Shown here piece by piece: positions 1 to 8,476 of a DNA stretch of 64,000 nt. Made by a program: the position numbers and the translations under genes. This DNA comes from Rossellomorea aquimaris. Lineage in GTDB: Bacteria; Bacillota; Bacilli; Bacillales; Bacillaceae_B. Position 1 is the stretch's first letter, and each line of letters opens with the position of its first letter. Under the pieces are notes generated by a model. It ran no database searches, had not been told where the DNA came from, and saw only the letters and a program-made list of their open reading frames with translations. The DNA lies in assembly GCF_020171925.1 (NCBI RefSeq), contig NZ_JAIVAR010000001.1:1116001-1180000 (forward strand), given 5' to 3'.

Positions 1-8
1 CTCCAGTC

Positions 9-326
9 TTATATGATCTTCCTGCATTCTTCCGCACAACGCCTGCATGCTTCGGCACAATCCTTGCAGTGCCGATGATCGTGTGAATTGCACTCCCTGA
101 AGCAAGCATCACAAATATCAGCGCATAGAGCGAGGATCCCAGGTACAAATTTGCTGCTCCTCTGAATGGCCCCGATCGCATAGGAACAAATCTCAGCGCA
201 TTCACGATCAAGCTCGATACATTGCATCATCCTCTGTTCTTCCTTCAATGAAGCGTGATAGCAGACATTGCAGGCCTCCATGCACGCAGCAAGTGACAAC
301 AGACAGTCTTTATATGATGCATTCAT
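9..326 (-). CDS. Four-helix-bundle copper-binding Cys-rich protein (YhjQ/Csp-like)
   Basis: A 105-residue protein packed with cysteines in the spaced CxxxC/CxxC pattern along amphipathic helices (e.g. ACMEAC, CNVC, CDAC, CRRCAEEC), plus a His-containing loop (HDHRHC). This matches the DUF326/Csp four-helix bundle family, in which the inward-facing cysteines store Cu(I). An upstream extension is open, but GGAGGTG lies 8 nt before the ATG at 326, so that start is preferred. No signal peptide is visible, so a cytosolic or spore-associated store is likely (inference). Family assignment is good; the metal itself is inferred. Confidence 0.85.
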   Translation of the reverse strand: MNASYKDCLLSLAACMEACNVCYHASLKEEQRMMQCIELDRECAEICSYAIGAIQRSSKFVPGILALCADICDACFRECNSHDHRHCKDCAEACRRCAEECRKII

Positions 327-376
327 CAGCATCACCTCCCTATAGGATAGGGTTCCCAAACTCTCTGAAAGGATGA

Positions 377-1075
377 CTAGGAGGTCAGGAAATAATCCCG
401 ATCGACTAGCCATAAAAAGATGAGCATCCAATCGTCCGACTCCCGGTACGCCTCATAAAACGTAATGTGACTATGATGATGATCGAACAGATGCTGAAAG
501 CTTTGAGGAAGATATCCTTTTTGCAGGGAAAGTCGATTGACTCCCTTATAATTTAAAATCCATCGTTTACTACCCTTATACAACAGTACGGTATCACCGC
601 TTTCTACATGGCTCCATTCAATGGCCGTCGTACTGTGGTAGTTCAATTTGAACTCAAGCTTCGCTTCCTCATGGGCAATGGTGAGCCACCTGCTCCATTT
701 ACTGATGGCCAGCGGCATTTTGTCCTTGCGATGGAAGACATAGTGCTTAGGATTATTGATGAGAGATGTACGTTGAAGCGAATAACTCGACCATCCGTTC
801 GACTTTAGGTAATAGAACCCCTCTTTTGTCTTGACACCGATCAGTGCCTGACTGGAGACGGGTATGTCTTCATAAAATAATCGGGTTGCCTTCCTGATTT
901 CCTTTTTGATGCTGTGGCTGAGATAAAGATTGGTCATGGCTGGTATGAACAATAGTAGAGGGAAATAATACAGTGTTTTGACGACAAGAAGCATCCCGAC
1001 TCCCATCAGGAAATACATGATGCCGTGATATAGCAATGTATGTTGTTCGTTTCGATAGATCTGATAAAGGTTCAT
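377..1075 (-). CDS. Membrane-anchored protein of unknown function
   Basis: A 232-residue protein. Two hydrophobic segments lie near residues 18-50 (LLYHGIMYFLMGVGMLLVV and the following YYFPLLLFIPA). After them comes a soluble, beta-rich C-terminal region with many aromatic and charged residues. The ATG at 1075 is preceded by AAAGGA, so I start there rather than at the upstream in-frame ATG near 1108. The C-terminal part faintly resembles tubby/LURP-like lipid-binding beta barrels found in Bacillus membrane proteins, but I do not recognise it with confidence. It lies on the same strand as, and 50 nt upstream of, the Cys-rich protein gene. Confidence 0.6.
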   Translation of the reverse strand: MNLYQIYRNEQHTLLYHGIMYFLMGVGMLLVVKTLYYFPLLLFIPAMTNLYLSHSIKKEIRKATRLFYEDIPVSSQALIGVKTKEGFYYLKSNGWSSYSLQRTSLINNPKHYVFHRKDKMPLAISKWSRWLTIAHEEAKLEFKLNYHSTTAIEWSHVESGDTVLLYKGSKRWILNYKGVNRLSLQKGYLPQSFQHLFDHHHSHITFYEAYRESDDWMLIFLWLVDRDYFLTS

Positions 1076-1127
1076 GAAATGCTCGTCCTTTCCACGAATC
1101 ATTATCATCTATATGTTCCCGATGCAA

Positions 1128-1155
1128 AAAAAAGACCGTTTAAACAGGTCTTTTT
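1128..1155 (-). terminator. Rho-independent terminator after the patatin gene
   Basis: AAAAAGACC pairs with GGTCTTTTT around a GTTTAAACA loop. The T-run on the minus strand fits the end of the patatin gene at 1259. The arms are nearly symmetric, so it could work in both directions. Confidence 0.75.
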
Positions 1156-1258
1156 GATTCTTGGTCCATGTGGGATGATGGTTCTGACCTTGTCGGGGGG
1201 GCCGGTTCATGAAGGACTCCTTGCCCCTCCATCATAGGAGCAAGGATCTGTTAATCGC

Positions 1259-2131
1259 TCACACCAGGACTGGTGAAGGATTTGCCCACTGCATGATCTC
1301 TTTGTGCTTTTTCTTTGCATCCTCATACCCCTGTTTGTACAGGTCATCCAGCTTGTTCGGGTTCTTTTCGACCCTGCTTACCTTTAAGGGCTGCTGGGGC
1401 TGGATGATGATGACACTTCCCTCTTTTTCACGTTCTTCCAGCTCTTTCACTGTCTGGTTATACACCATATATCGGTTCATCAACGTTTTGTGGAGCTCGG
1501 GATAGTGAGGATATTTTCGTTTGATAAAGAATGAAAATCGGGATGGCTTCTTGAAGTAGCCCCTATTTCTCGTTAAGACGACGATGTTCTTCTTGAAACC
1601 ATCTTGTTCTGCTTTATCAATCGGAATCGGATCGCTGATTCCACCGTCCAGGAGATGATGTGACCCGAACTCCACAACCGGTGCGAAGAATGGAAGTGAA
1701 CTAGATGCGCGAATGATCGTCAACAAATCCTCCCCGTAATCATTTCTGGAAAAGTAGCGTGGCTTTCCGCTGTGACAATCAGTGGTCCCGACAACAAATT
1801 CGGTTTCACTTTCATTGAATGCCTTATAATCATATGGCACGAGCTTATTCGGTATTTCATCAAACACATAATCCATCCCGAATAGCTCCCCGGTCTTCCA
1901 ATAGTTTCTCCAGCTTAAATAGTTGGGATCGCGGATGAATCCGATATTCACCTTCTTATTTCGCCCCGCTTGCCTCGAAATATAGGATGCAGCGTTGCAT
2001 GCACCGGCAGAAACACCGACTACATAAGGAAAATGAACATCATTTTCCAATAAATACTCTAGCACCCCGGCTGTGTAAATGCCCCTCATCCCACCGCCTT
2101 CAAGGACGAGTCCTGTATCCTGAATCATCAT
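1259..2131 (-). CDS. Patatin-like phospholipase (YjjU/RssA type)
   Basis: A 290-residue patatin-family serine hydrolase. It has the oxyanion-hole motif GGGMRG near residue 12, the nucleophile elbow GVSAG near residue 40, and the catalytic Asp in LLDGGISDPIP near residue 162. Together these form the Ser-Asp dyad that hydrolyses acyl esters of phospholipids. There is no signal peptide or membrane segment, so it is probably cytosolic or peripheral at the membrane. Length is normal for the bacterial YjjU-type branch. The start has two adjacent ATG codons; either may be used. Confidence 0.88.
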   Translation of the reverse strand: MMIQDTGLVLEGGGMRGIYTAGVLEYLLENDVHFPYVVGVSAGACNAASYISRQAGRNKKVNIGFIRDPNYLSWRNYWKTGELFGMDYVFDEIPNKLVPYDYKAFNESETEFVVGTTDCHSGKPRYFSRNDYGEDLLTIIRASSSLPFFAPVVEFGSHHLLDGGISDPIPIDKAEQDGFKKNIVVLTRNRGYFKKPSRFSFFIKRKYPHYPELHKTLMNRYMVYNQTVKELEEREKEGSVIIIQPQQPLKVSRVEKNPNKLDDLYKQGYEDAKKKHKEIMQWANPSPVLV

Positions 2132-2146
2132 AACAATATGCCCTCC

Positions 2147-2530
2147 TCACCGCTTCTTGAGCAACATAGATTTTACTTCCTCTGGATAAAGCGCCTTGTC
2201 ATCAAGGCTTTTGAGTCCGATCCAGCAAGGGAGGTACGTCCCCTCTCCGGTGCGGTATTCTTCACCATTCCCCTTACCCAATGTACCGTTATATTTTCCT
2301 GCAAAATAATACTTTTGTGAACCATTTTGCTCAAACTCAAGGGCCAGTTGAAGATTCTCGACTTGAATGCCAAGCTCTTCGGCCGCTTCCCGTTTCGCAG
2401 CTTCTTCAAATGACTCCCCTTCTTCCACTCCACCTCCTGGAATCACATAGTAGATGGTCTGTCCTTTCGTTCGTTTAATGACCGCTAATTGTTCATTCTC
2501 AACCAGCAGGATTCCTGCTCTATTTCTCAT
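2147..2530 (-). CDS. Nudix hydrolase
   Basis: A 127-residue protein with a complete Nudix box, GGGVEEGESFEEAAKREAAEE, at about residues 32-52; the REAAEE glutamates bind the divalent metal. Nudix enzymes cleave nucleoside diphosphates linked to another moiety. The substrate cannot be told from the sequence. It is followed closely by the patatin gene and preceded at a 10-nt gap by the Clp-N/GNAT gene, so the three probably share a transcript. Confidence 0.9.
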   Translation of the reverse strand: MRNRAGILLVENEQLAVIKRTKGQTIYYVIPGGGVEEGESFEEAAKREAAEELGIQVENLQLALEFEQNGSQKYYFAGKYNGTLGKGNGEEYRTGEGTYLPCWIGLKSLDDKALYPEEVKSMLLKKR

Positions 2531-2540
2531 TTTTATCCTC

Positions 2541-3401
2541 CTAAAGTGGAATCAGCTTCGCATCGCACACCTTTTCATAAAACTCGACAGGTCCCGCTTC
2601 TTTCAATACGGCATACATATAATCCTGGTTTTTCATTTCATTCAATGCTGCGTAAAGGAGTTTTTTCCCCACTCCCGATTCCCGGTGTTCTGGTATGACC
2701 CCCATCGGCCCATACACACCCTTCTTCTTTAAATAAACATCAAATGCGGCAAAACCGATCAATTCACCATCTTCTTCAGCGATAAAAATCGGGATCCCTC
2801 CACTGGGTGTGCTGAACCCATTTTGGATCGTCCGGCCCCACTCTTCACCGAAACGACTCCTGACAAAGGAAACGACGTCCTCCCTATCCTCCGTTGAGGC
2901 TTGCCTGATGTTCACTGAAGGGACTTTTTCCACATTCCACTCACTTCCGGGTAAATATACTATAAGATCCCTTGCAGCGGTCACGGTCTGATACAATTTC
3001 TCATAGTCCATGGCACGAAGCGCTGATAATGCGCTCTCTTCCTTTTCAGCTACACGAAAAAAAGCCTTCAACACATGCCCTTCATTAAGGTAGATTTGAT
3101 TGTATCTTTTCATGATTTCCACTGCCGACATCCATATGGTCCGGGCTTCAGCCGACAACGGTAAGCTGAAAGGCCAGCTGCCCTGCCCGCACTCATTCTT
3201 TTCGTGAGCTCCATACTCGTCTAATAAATGTACATTCTCCTCGACAAGATGGTGCATCTCGAGCAAGGTCCCTTCCTTTACTTGAGATGCACCGATGAAT
3301 AAATCCACACTCTGAATGAACCTGTGATTTTTCCGTTCGGCGATCCTTTCCGCTTCCGCAATCAACTTCTTCACTTTCCCAGTCAGCCTGTATCGTTCCA
3401 T
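2541..3401 (-). CDS. Clp-N-like domain fused to a GNAT acetyltransferase
   Basis: A 286-residue two-domain protein. Residues about 1-140 look like the double Clp-N repeat that recruits substrates or adaptors to Clp ATPases (LTGKVKKLIAEAERIAERKNHRFIQ.. then EARTIWMSAVEIMKRYNQIYLNEGHVLKAFF). Residues about 165-286 are a GNAT domain with a PMGVIPEHRESGVGKKLL acetyl-CoA loop and a final YEKVCDA segment. No AAA+ module is present, so the Clp-N part is used for binding only (inference). It is the first gene of a likely three-gene unit with the Nudix and patatin genes. Confidence 0.75.
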   Translation of the reverse strand: MERYRLTGKVKKLIAEAERIAERKNHRFIQSVDLFIGASQVKEGTLLEMHHLVEENVHLLDEYGAHEKNECGQGSWPFSLPLSAEARTIWMSAVEIMKRYNQIYLNEGHVLKAFFRVAEKEESALSALRAMDYEKLYQTVTAARDLIVYLPGSEWNVEKVPSVNIRQASTEDREDVVSFVRSRFGEEWGRTIQNGFSTPSGGIPIFIAEEDGELIGFAAFDVYLKKKGVYGPMGVIPEHRESGVGKKLLYAALNEMKNQDYMYAVLKEAGPVEFYEKVCDAKLIPL

Positions 3402-3486
3402 CTGCCAGCCCCCTCTTCTTCTCCCTTATTTCGACACATCCTGCCATGTCCCCTTCCTATTCATGTAGAAAGAGCTACACTCAATT

Positions 3487-3516
3487 AAAAAGGCCGGCCT
3501 AATTCGGCCAGCCCTT
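3487..3516 (-). terminator. Terminator after the ABC permease gene
   Basis: The GGCCGGCC / GGCCaGCC stem is followed by TTTTTAA on the minus strand, directly after the permease stop codon. Confidence 0.75.
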
Positions 3517-3518
3517 AC

Positions 3519-4295
3519 TCAAGTAAGTTCTTTTTTTCTGAACAGATGAGGCGTCAGGAACAATAGGAGGATGCAGACCAATCCCGTTACCATCAGTGCA
3601 GCGTTCAGATCGCCGCTCCAACCCAAGCCGTTCAAAATGTCAGCCACATATGAGGAAAGCCGGGATGGAGACCATTTCATGGCTTCCGGCAGGGTCCCGG
3701 AAATGAAACTGAGTACGAGGGAAATCGCGATGGTGGAGAAGGCAGCGAGACCCGATGCTTTGACGAGCGAACTGAAGAAAATGAGCATCGTCAGAATAAA
3801 TGTCAGCCACACCCCATACACAAACAACGATTGAAAAAAACGATCCGCGGAAATATCTTCGAATAATAGATTGATATAATACCAGCTCGACACCATGCCA
3901 GCTAGATAGGAAACCCAAAGTAGGACGAAACTTCCTGCCCATTTTGAGTAGATATAGGCATGATAGGAGACGGGCTTGACCAGCACCATCGCTGCCGTAC
4001 CGTTTTTTCTTTCCCCCGAAATGGTCGACATAAATGAAAGAACGATTAACAGTACTCCCAATGTGTTGAACTGGCCGATCGTTGACATCAGGATTTCAGG
4101 TGACGATGGAGGTGGAATTTCAATGACCGCACCGTCCGGCAGATCACCGATGGAATCAAGGATATCAGGTAAGTAATACGCTGTCAGCGGTTCTGTCAAT
4201 CCTATGATCATGAACACGATCGGCATCCAGATCCATTTGAAATTCCTGGCCGATTCCTTCATCTCTTTTCTAAATAAAACCCATGCAATCTTCAT
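3519..4295 (-). CDS. yxlG: ABC-2 type transporter permease (YxlG-like)
   Basis: A 258-residue integral membrane protein with about six hydrophobic segments and an N-terminal cytoplasmic RKEMKESARN stretch typical of ABC-2 permeases. A large extracytoplasmic loop rich in prolines lies near residues 45-75. It overlaps the ATPase gene by 4 nt. Order and size match yxlE-yxlF-yxlG of B. subtilis, where the cassette lies in the sigY operon. Substrate unknown; an export or stress role is inferred. Confidence 0.82.
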   Translation of the reverse strand: MKIAWVLFRKEMKESARNFKWIWMPIVFMIIGLTEPLTAYYLPDILDSIGDLPDGAVIEIPPPSSPEILMSTIGQFNTLGVLLIVLSFMSTISGERKNGTAAMVLVKPVSYHAYIYSKWAGSFVLLWVSYLAGMVSSWYYINLLFEDISADRFFQSLFVYGVWLTFILTMLIFFSSLVKASGLAAFSTIAISLVLSFISGTLPEAMKWSPSRLSSYVADILNGLGWSGDLNAALMVTGLVCILLLFLTPHLFRKKELT

Positions 4296-5194
4296 ACCCT
4301 CATCACCTTCATAAAGAGATCCTCTAAGCTAAGCTTGCTGCTTTCAACCTTGACCACCGGCCACTCACCCTCAGAGATCAGCTTGAATAAGCGATTACGG
4401 TCCCTTTTCAATTCTTCCACTTGGAGTAAGAGGGAGTCATGTTCCTCCTTAACGGAATCCACCCACGGTAATCCTTTCAAATCATCTATATAAGGTGTTG
4501 GCCTCCCTTCGAACTCAATGCGCAACGAGAGAGTCTGATGCTTTGATTTAATGTCCGAAAGGGATCCCTGTTCGATGAGTTTGCCGTTATACAGGAATAA
4601 TACTTCATCACAGACCTGTTCCGCATCATTCAAAATATGCGTGGAAAACAGGATGGTCGTCTCTTCTTTCAATCGTTGAAGGAGATCGAGGACTTCCCTG
4701 CGTCCAAAGGGATCAAGAGCTGATACCGGCTCATCGAGGATAATCAGTTTAGGCTGATGAATCAACGCCTGTGCAATGCCAAGCCTTTGCTTCATCCCGC
4801 CGGAATAGTGATGGATCTTTCTGTCTTTCCCCTCCGACAAACCGACCATTTCCACCAATTCTTCACTTCTTTGCCTTGATTTTGCTTTCGATAACCCGGC
4901 AATCTCACCGGAAAACTGTAGATACTCAAACCCGCTCATCCATTCAAAAAAAGAAGGGTATTGTGGAAGATAGCCGATCATCGACCGGATATCCCCAGAA
5001 TGGCCGGGAGTATGGATCTTTCCACCTGTAGGCTCGATCAGACCGGCAAGCATGTTCAGCGAGGTCGTTTTCCCAGCCCCATTCGGACCGATCAACGCCG
5101 TGCAGTTCCCTTGTTTCAACTGAAACGTAATGCGTTCCACTGCATGCTTTTCTTTGTACCTCTTTTCAAGGTCCGCTACCTCCAGGACGTTCAT
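4292..5194 (-). CDS. yxlF: ABC transporter ATP-binding protein (YxlF-like)
   Basis: A 300-residue ATPase with Walker A GPNGAGKTT, signature HYSGGMKQR, Walker B LIILDEP and switch His in STHIL. The C-terminal 80 residues form the accessory domain common in ABC-2 exporters. Although the frame is open for 59 codons more, the start at 5194 is set by GGAAGGAG 8-10 nt before an ATG and by the family N-terminus (MNVLEV.DLEKRY). It overlaps the preceding small gene by 4 nt and the permease by 4 nt, showing translational coupling. Confidence 0.9.
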   Translation of the reverse strand: MNVLEVADLEKRYKEKHAVERITFQLKQGNCTALIGPNGAGKTTSLNMLAGLIEPTGGKIHTPGHSGDIRSMIGYLPQYPSFFEWMSGFEYLQFSGEIAGLSKAKSRQRSEELVEMVGLSEGKDRKIHHYSGGMKQRLGIAQALIHQPKLIILDEPVSALDPFGRREVLDLLQRLKEETTILFSTHILNDAEQVCDEVLFLYNGKLIEQGSLSDIKSKHQTLSLRIEFEGRPTPYIDDLKGLPWVDSVKEEHDSLLLQVEELKRDRNRLFKLISEGEWPVVKVESSKLSLEDLFMKVMRV

Positions 5195-5412
5195 CCGTTT
5201 TGTCTCCTTCCGAAAATGAAGTAGATGATCGGACCGATGACATTGATGAAGAGGACAACTAATAACCAAACCCATTTTGGCCCATTCGTATCCTTGATTT
5301 TGATCAAGTCGATGACGGCAATCACCATAAGAACCAATTGTATAAGAATAAGCGGAGCGATCAGCCCCCAATTTATCGTTTGAAATGCCTGTTGTAACTC
5401 CTGCATGTTCAT
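5191..5412 (-). CDS. yxlE: PLDc_N-domain small membrane protein (YxlE-like)
   Basis: A 73-residue protein with two membrane segments and the PLDc_N signature (VIDLIKIKDTNGPKWVWLLVVLFINVIGPIIYFIFGRR). In B. subtilis YxlE is a negative regulator of sigma-Y activity. Here no sigY/yxlCD genes precede it; the next upstream gene is a WYL regulator more than 500 nt away. It heads the three-gene cassette with the ABC ATPase and permease. Confidence 0.85.
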   Translation of the reverse strand: MNMQELQQAFQTINWGLIAPLILIQLVLMVIAVIDLIKIKDTNGPKWVWLLVVLFINVIGPIIYFIFGRRQNG

Positions 5413-5528
5413 TCCTCCTTTGGATTTTCTATAGATAAGACGTTGAGCAAACGAAATCGTTCATTTTTTTTGAAAGAGTGATCATTTTTTTAGCTATTTT
5501 CGTAAAAATTATCGCTTTAGGAGGAGCA

Positions 5529-5652
5529 AGTAGTGGTTGATTTGTTCTTCAGGTGCTCGCTTTCCGCGGGGCGTGAGGTGAGCCTCTTCGGACACGTGTG
5601 ACCTCAACTTTCCCTCAGGAGTCGAACTACAGGAGCTCCAATCAACAATCAA
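5529..5652 (+). repeat. Interspersed palindromic repeat, copy A
   Basis: About 124 bp beginning GTGGTTGATTTG and ending CTCCAATCAAC, so the outer ends are inverted (GTTGATT/AATCAAC). It has the internal GCTCGCTTTCCGCGGGG, GTGAGCCTC and CAGGAGTC blocks. The same blocks recur near 29302, 29570 (reverse) and 51600. This repeat type is widespread in Bacillaceae intergenic regions; no coding capacity. Confidence 0.8.
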
Positions 5653-5796
5653 AGCCTCGTTTTTGACCATAAAAAAGTAAACCTAAAACATCCTCCAGAA
5701 GCATGCCACTTCCAATGCCCGAAGTAACTCATTGCAAACAATAATGGAGACACACTTTCTTTGTTGAATCCAATAGTAAGTATCTGAGCATATTAA

Positions 5797-5843
5797 AAAA
5801 CCGAACGAACATTCGTTAACATGACGTGAATGCGTTCGGTTTT
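5797..5843. terminator. Hairpin, possible bidirectional terminator
   Basis: AAAACCGAACG pairs with CGTTCGGTTTT and inside it CATTC pairs with GAATG. A/T runs flank both sides. It lies downstream of the WYL regulator gene (minus strand), about 150 nt after its stop, so it may terminate that transcript. Confidence 0.5.
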
Positions 5844-5988
5844 ATCCAACTAATTATGTAGTAAATTTCCTAGAGTCTCAGGTTGTTCCCGCTGTTGACT
5901 GTTAAGCAGGACGGAGACTCCCATGGAAGCGAGGTTCTGCACAAACAATCAATAGTGGAAATGACCGTAATGAAATTTCATTTACCCT

Positions 5989-6981
5989 TCAATCATAAAG
6001 CTCATACATTTTCGCAACTTCTTCTTTTACCGTTTCCAATAAGGACGGAGGTGAAATCACTTTTGCGTTTGATCCAAAATTCAGGATCCAGTTGACCAGG
6101 CCTCCACTTATCCTCGCTTTGGTCGATAGAATGAAATGGTGCTCATCATCTTTCTGGATGTCTACATCTTTCCCGAACTTGTCAATGATGACATTGATCA
6201 GTTGATTGTGGAACTTTATTTTGATCCACTCTTCATCCCCGGCAAACATATGAAAGGTGGATTGAACATATTTAGACACATCAAATGATTCGTACGGGAA
6301 GGACTCATTTAATATGTTCACGTTCCGTAACCGGTCGACCCGATAATGACGGATTTGTCCCGCCTCGTAATAATACGCGATCAGATAATAGAAATCATTG
6401 GCCCATGTCAGGGCGTAAGGTTTCACTTTGTACAGCCGGCCCTCATGACTGAGATTGAAGTTCTTATCAATGTCATACCTGCCATATTGAAACGTGACGA
6501 TGTTCCTTTCGGTGATCGCGTGATGGAGGTCATGGATCGCTAATCTGATGAATGGGCTTTCGCTCTTTATGGAAGAATCCACCTGTATCTCATTTTGGAG
6601 CTTCTTCCCTTGATGCGTGCTTGCCAGTTTTTTGATTTTACCGATGAGCTGACGCGTTTCTTGTTTCGTGATGAACTTAGCCGACACAACTGCATCGACG
6701 AGCATCCGGAGTTCGTGCAGCTCAAACAAGCGGTACTGGTGGCTGTAGTATTTCGGTAGGCCGTCTTTTTCTTGATTGATGGTGACATCGAAAGAATGGT
6801 TGATTAGATGATTGATATCATCCTTTAATGAATTTTTGTTGAGTTTGACGTCTGGCCCGTATATTTGCTTGAAACGATGGATGATATCATCAAGGCTCAG
6901 CTCATGCTCTTCATCCGTCTCCTGGGAAAAGATGTTCATCAACCTAAGCAGCCTTTCCTTATTATCGATCCTTGTCATCAT
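5989..6981 (-). CDS. WYL-domain transcriptional regulator
   Basis: A 330-residue regulator. An N-terminal winged-helix region (about residues 1-75, KERLLRLMNIFSQ...) is followed by a WYL domain (about 150-225: IVTFQYGRYD..., KVKPYALTWANDFYYLIAYYYEAGQIRHYRVDRLRNV) and a WCX C-terminal domain. WYL proteins bind DNA or ligands such as nucleic-acid derivatives and often control stress or defence genes. Nothing of that kind lies next to it here. SD GAGGGG precedes two adjacent ATG codons. Confidence 0.88.
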   Translation of the reverse strand: MMTRIDNKERLLRLMNIFSQETDEEHELSLDDIIHRFKQIYGPDVKLNKNSLKDDINHLINHSFDVTINQEKDGLPKYYSHQYRLFELHELRMLVDAVVSAKFITKQETRQLIGKIKKLASTHQGKKLQNEIQVDSSIKSESPFIRLAIHDLHHAITERNIVTFQYGRYDIDKNFNLSHEGRLYKVKPYALTWANDFYYLIAYYYEAGQIRHYRVDRLRNVNILNESFPYESFDVSKYVQSTFHMFAGDEEWIKIKFHNQLINVIIDKFGKDVDIQKDDEHHFILSTKARISGGLVNWILNFGSNAKVISPPSLLETVKEEVAKMYELYD

Positions 6982-7178
6982 TCTTCCCCTCTTCCTTATG
7001 TCCTCGCAAGCTCTTTATCTATGTATGTGAGAAGTTATTATTTTTATCTAAATTACCAAGTCTTCTGCACGATTGTCAATGAAATTCCAGATAAATGAGT
7101 AAGAGCCCATACGTTTCACCCATGAGCCCTTACTGATCCTCCATATGAATGACGATTGCCCATTACACTAGAAGTTCC

Positions 7179-7505
7179 TTATTTAAAAAAGTGAATGACC
7201 GTCGGGATGCGGTATCGCTCTCCCTCATACGCTTTAATGGCTGCTATGATTGTAAATACAAGGGCAAGCACGCCGACAATCGGAACGAGTATCATTCCAA
7301 TCAGGATAATGACGAGGATGCTGCTGACAATTCCATAAATCGTGTAAGAAATCAGGAAGTTCAAATATTCCTTCCCGTGATAATCGACAAATTCAGAATC
7401 ATCCCGCTTCAACAGCCACAGGATGACCGGGCCGATGAATACCGTAAAAAAGCTTAATACATAAATAAGTGCCGCCATCAATCGTTCATCTTTTTCAGGC
7501 ATCAT
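7179..7505 (-). CDS. DUF4870 membrane protein
   Basis: A 108-residue protein with three to four membrane segments and the DUF4870 pattern: an N-terminal EDERLMAALIYV helix, a conserved VDYHGKEYLNFLISY loop and a C-terminal AYEGERYRIP tail. Function unknown; abundant in Firmicutes. AAGGAGG lies just upstream of two adjacent ATG codons; the second (7502) has the better spacing. Confidence 0.85.
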   Translation of the reverse strand: MMPEKDERLMAALIYVLSFFTVFIGPVILWLLKRDDSEFVDYHGKEYLNFLISYTIYGIVSSILVIILIGMILVPIVGVLALVFTIIAAIKAYEGERYRIPTVIHFFK

Positions 7506-7686
7506 GTTCCTCCTTATGAACCATATTCTGTTCTCTTCTATAACTACGTTTCTACGCTTCTAAAGTTTCATCCCACGCAAAAATAAATTCACCTGGAAGA
7601 ACTTTTTCATGAATCGGTGCATCGTTGAATATACGTTAAGTGAGGTGGTTTGTCCAACGGAATTCACATGAAAGGTACGGTGCAAA

Positions 7687-8466
7687 ATGGATAAATTTGA
7701 AGCATTCATACTTGGGATCATTCAAGGATTGACGGAGTTCCTGCCCATTTCCAGTACGGGCCATTTATATCTTGGAAGATTTGCATTCGGACTCGAGGAC
7801 GCAGGATTATTTCTTGATACGATGCTCCATATCGGCACATTGGTTGCCGTTCTTGTCTTTTACCAGAAAGAACTAATTCACATGATCAAGCATCCATTCT
7901 GCAAGCTTTCCTTGATCCTCGTGGTCGGGACGATCCCTGCTGTCATCATCGGTTTATTGTTCGAGGATTTCTTCGATGCGATTTCAAAAAGCGGCACAAC
8001 AATCGGATGGGAGTTCCTGGCAACGGGATTGATCATGTACTTGGCGGATGGTGTGAAGGGCGGGTACAAAAAACTGGATGACATTCATTTCACTGATGCC
8101 CTGGTGATCGGTAGCTTTCAGGCAGCAGCCATCTTTCCTGCATTATCCAGGTCAGGTCTTACGATTGCAGCCGGACTGTTCAGGAAACTCGACCGGGAGA
8201 CCGCGGCCTACTTTTCCTTCCTTCTTTCCACTCCTGCCATCATTGGAGGAATTGTATTCCAAAGTAAAGAGCTCTTCACCGGGCATGTAGAAGCGGTCTC
8301 ATTCTCGAGCCTTGCCGTAGGAACGGTTACCGCAGCCGTCTTTGGCTACTTGGCGATCGTGACGATGGTCAATTTCCTTAAGAAGCATTCATTGAAAGTT
8401 TTTTCTTATTATGTTTGGGCACTGGGGATATTGATCCTCTTTCTTCAATTTTCAGGCCTGATGTAG
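7687..8466 (+). CDS. uppP: Undecaprenyl-diphosphatase
   Basis: A 259-residue integral membrane enzyme (BacA/UppP). It has the two family motifs: GLTEFLPISSTGHL at residues about 14-27 (Glu and Ser/His catalytic region) and the second inverted repeat PALSRSGLTIAAGL near 152-165 (catalytic Arg). It converts undecaprenyl pyrophosphate to the monophosphate on the outer face of the membrane, recycling the lipid carrier of wall synthesis and conferring bacitracin tolerance. The dedA gene follows after 10 nt. Confidence 0.96.
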   Translation: MDKFEAFILGIIQGLTEFLPISSTGHLYLGRFAFGLEDAGLFLDTMLHIGTLVAVLVFYQKELIHMIKHPFCKLSLILVVGTIPAVIIGLLFEDFFDAISKSGTTIGWEFLATGLIMYLADGVKGGYKKLDDIHFTDALVIGSFQAAAIFPALSRSGLTIAAGLFRKLDRETAAYFSFLLSTPAIIGGIVFQSKELFTGHVEAVSFSSLAVGTVTAAVFGYLAIVTMVNFLKKHSLKVFSYYVWALGILILFLQFSGLM

Positions 8467-8476
8467 GGGGATGCAG

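Larger units (their letters stand above)
5413..5988. other. 576-bp gene-free region with a repeat copy and a hairpin
   Basis: No credible reading frame on either strand. It holds one full copy of the window's interspersed palindromic repeat (5529-5652) and an A/T-flanked hairpin (5797-5843). The rest is A/T-rich sequence between the yxlE start and the WYL regulator end. Confidence 0.7.

Noticed and set aside
5801-5815. CGAACATTCGTTA resembling a LexA (DinR) box
   Set aside because: It differs from CGAACNNNNGTTCG, lies inside a hairpin arm and is downstream of the nearest gene, so a LexA site is unlikely.
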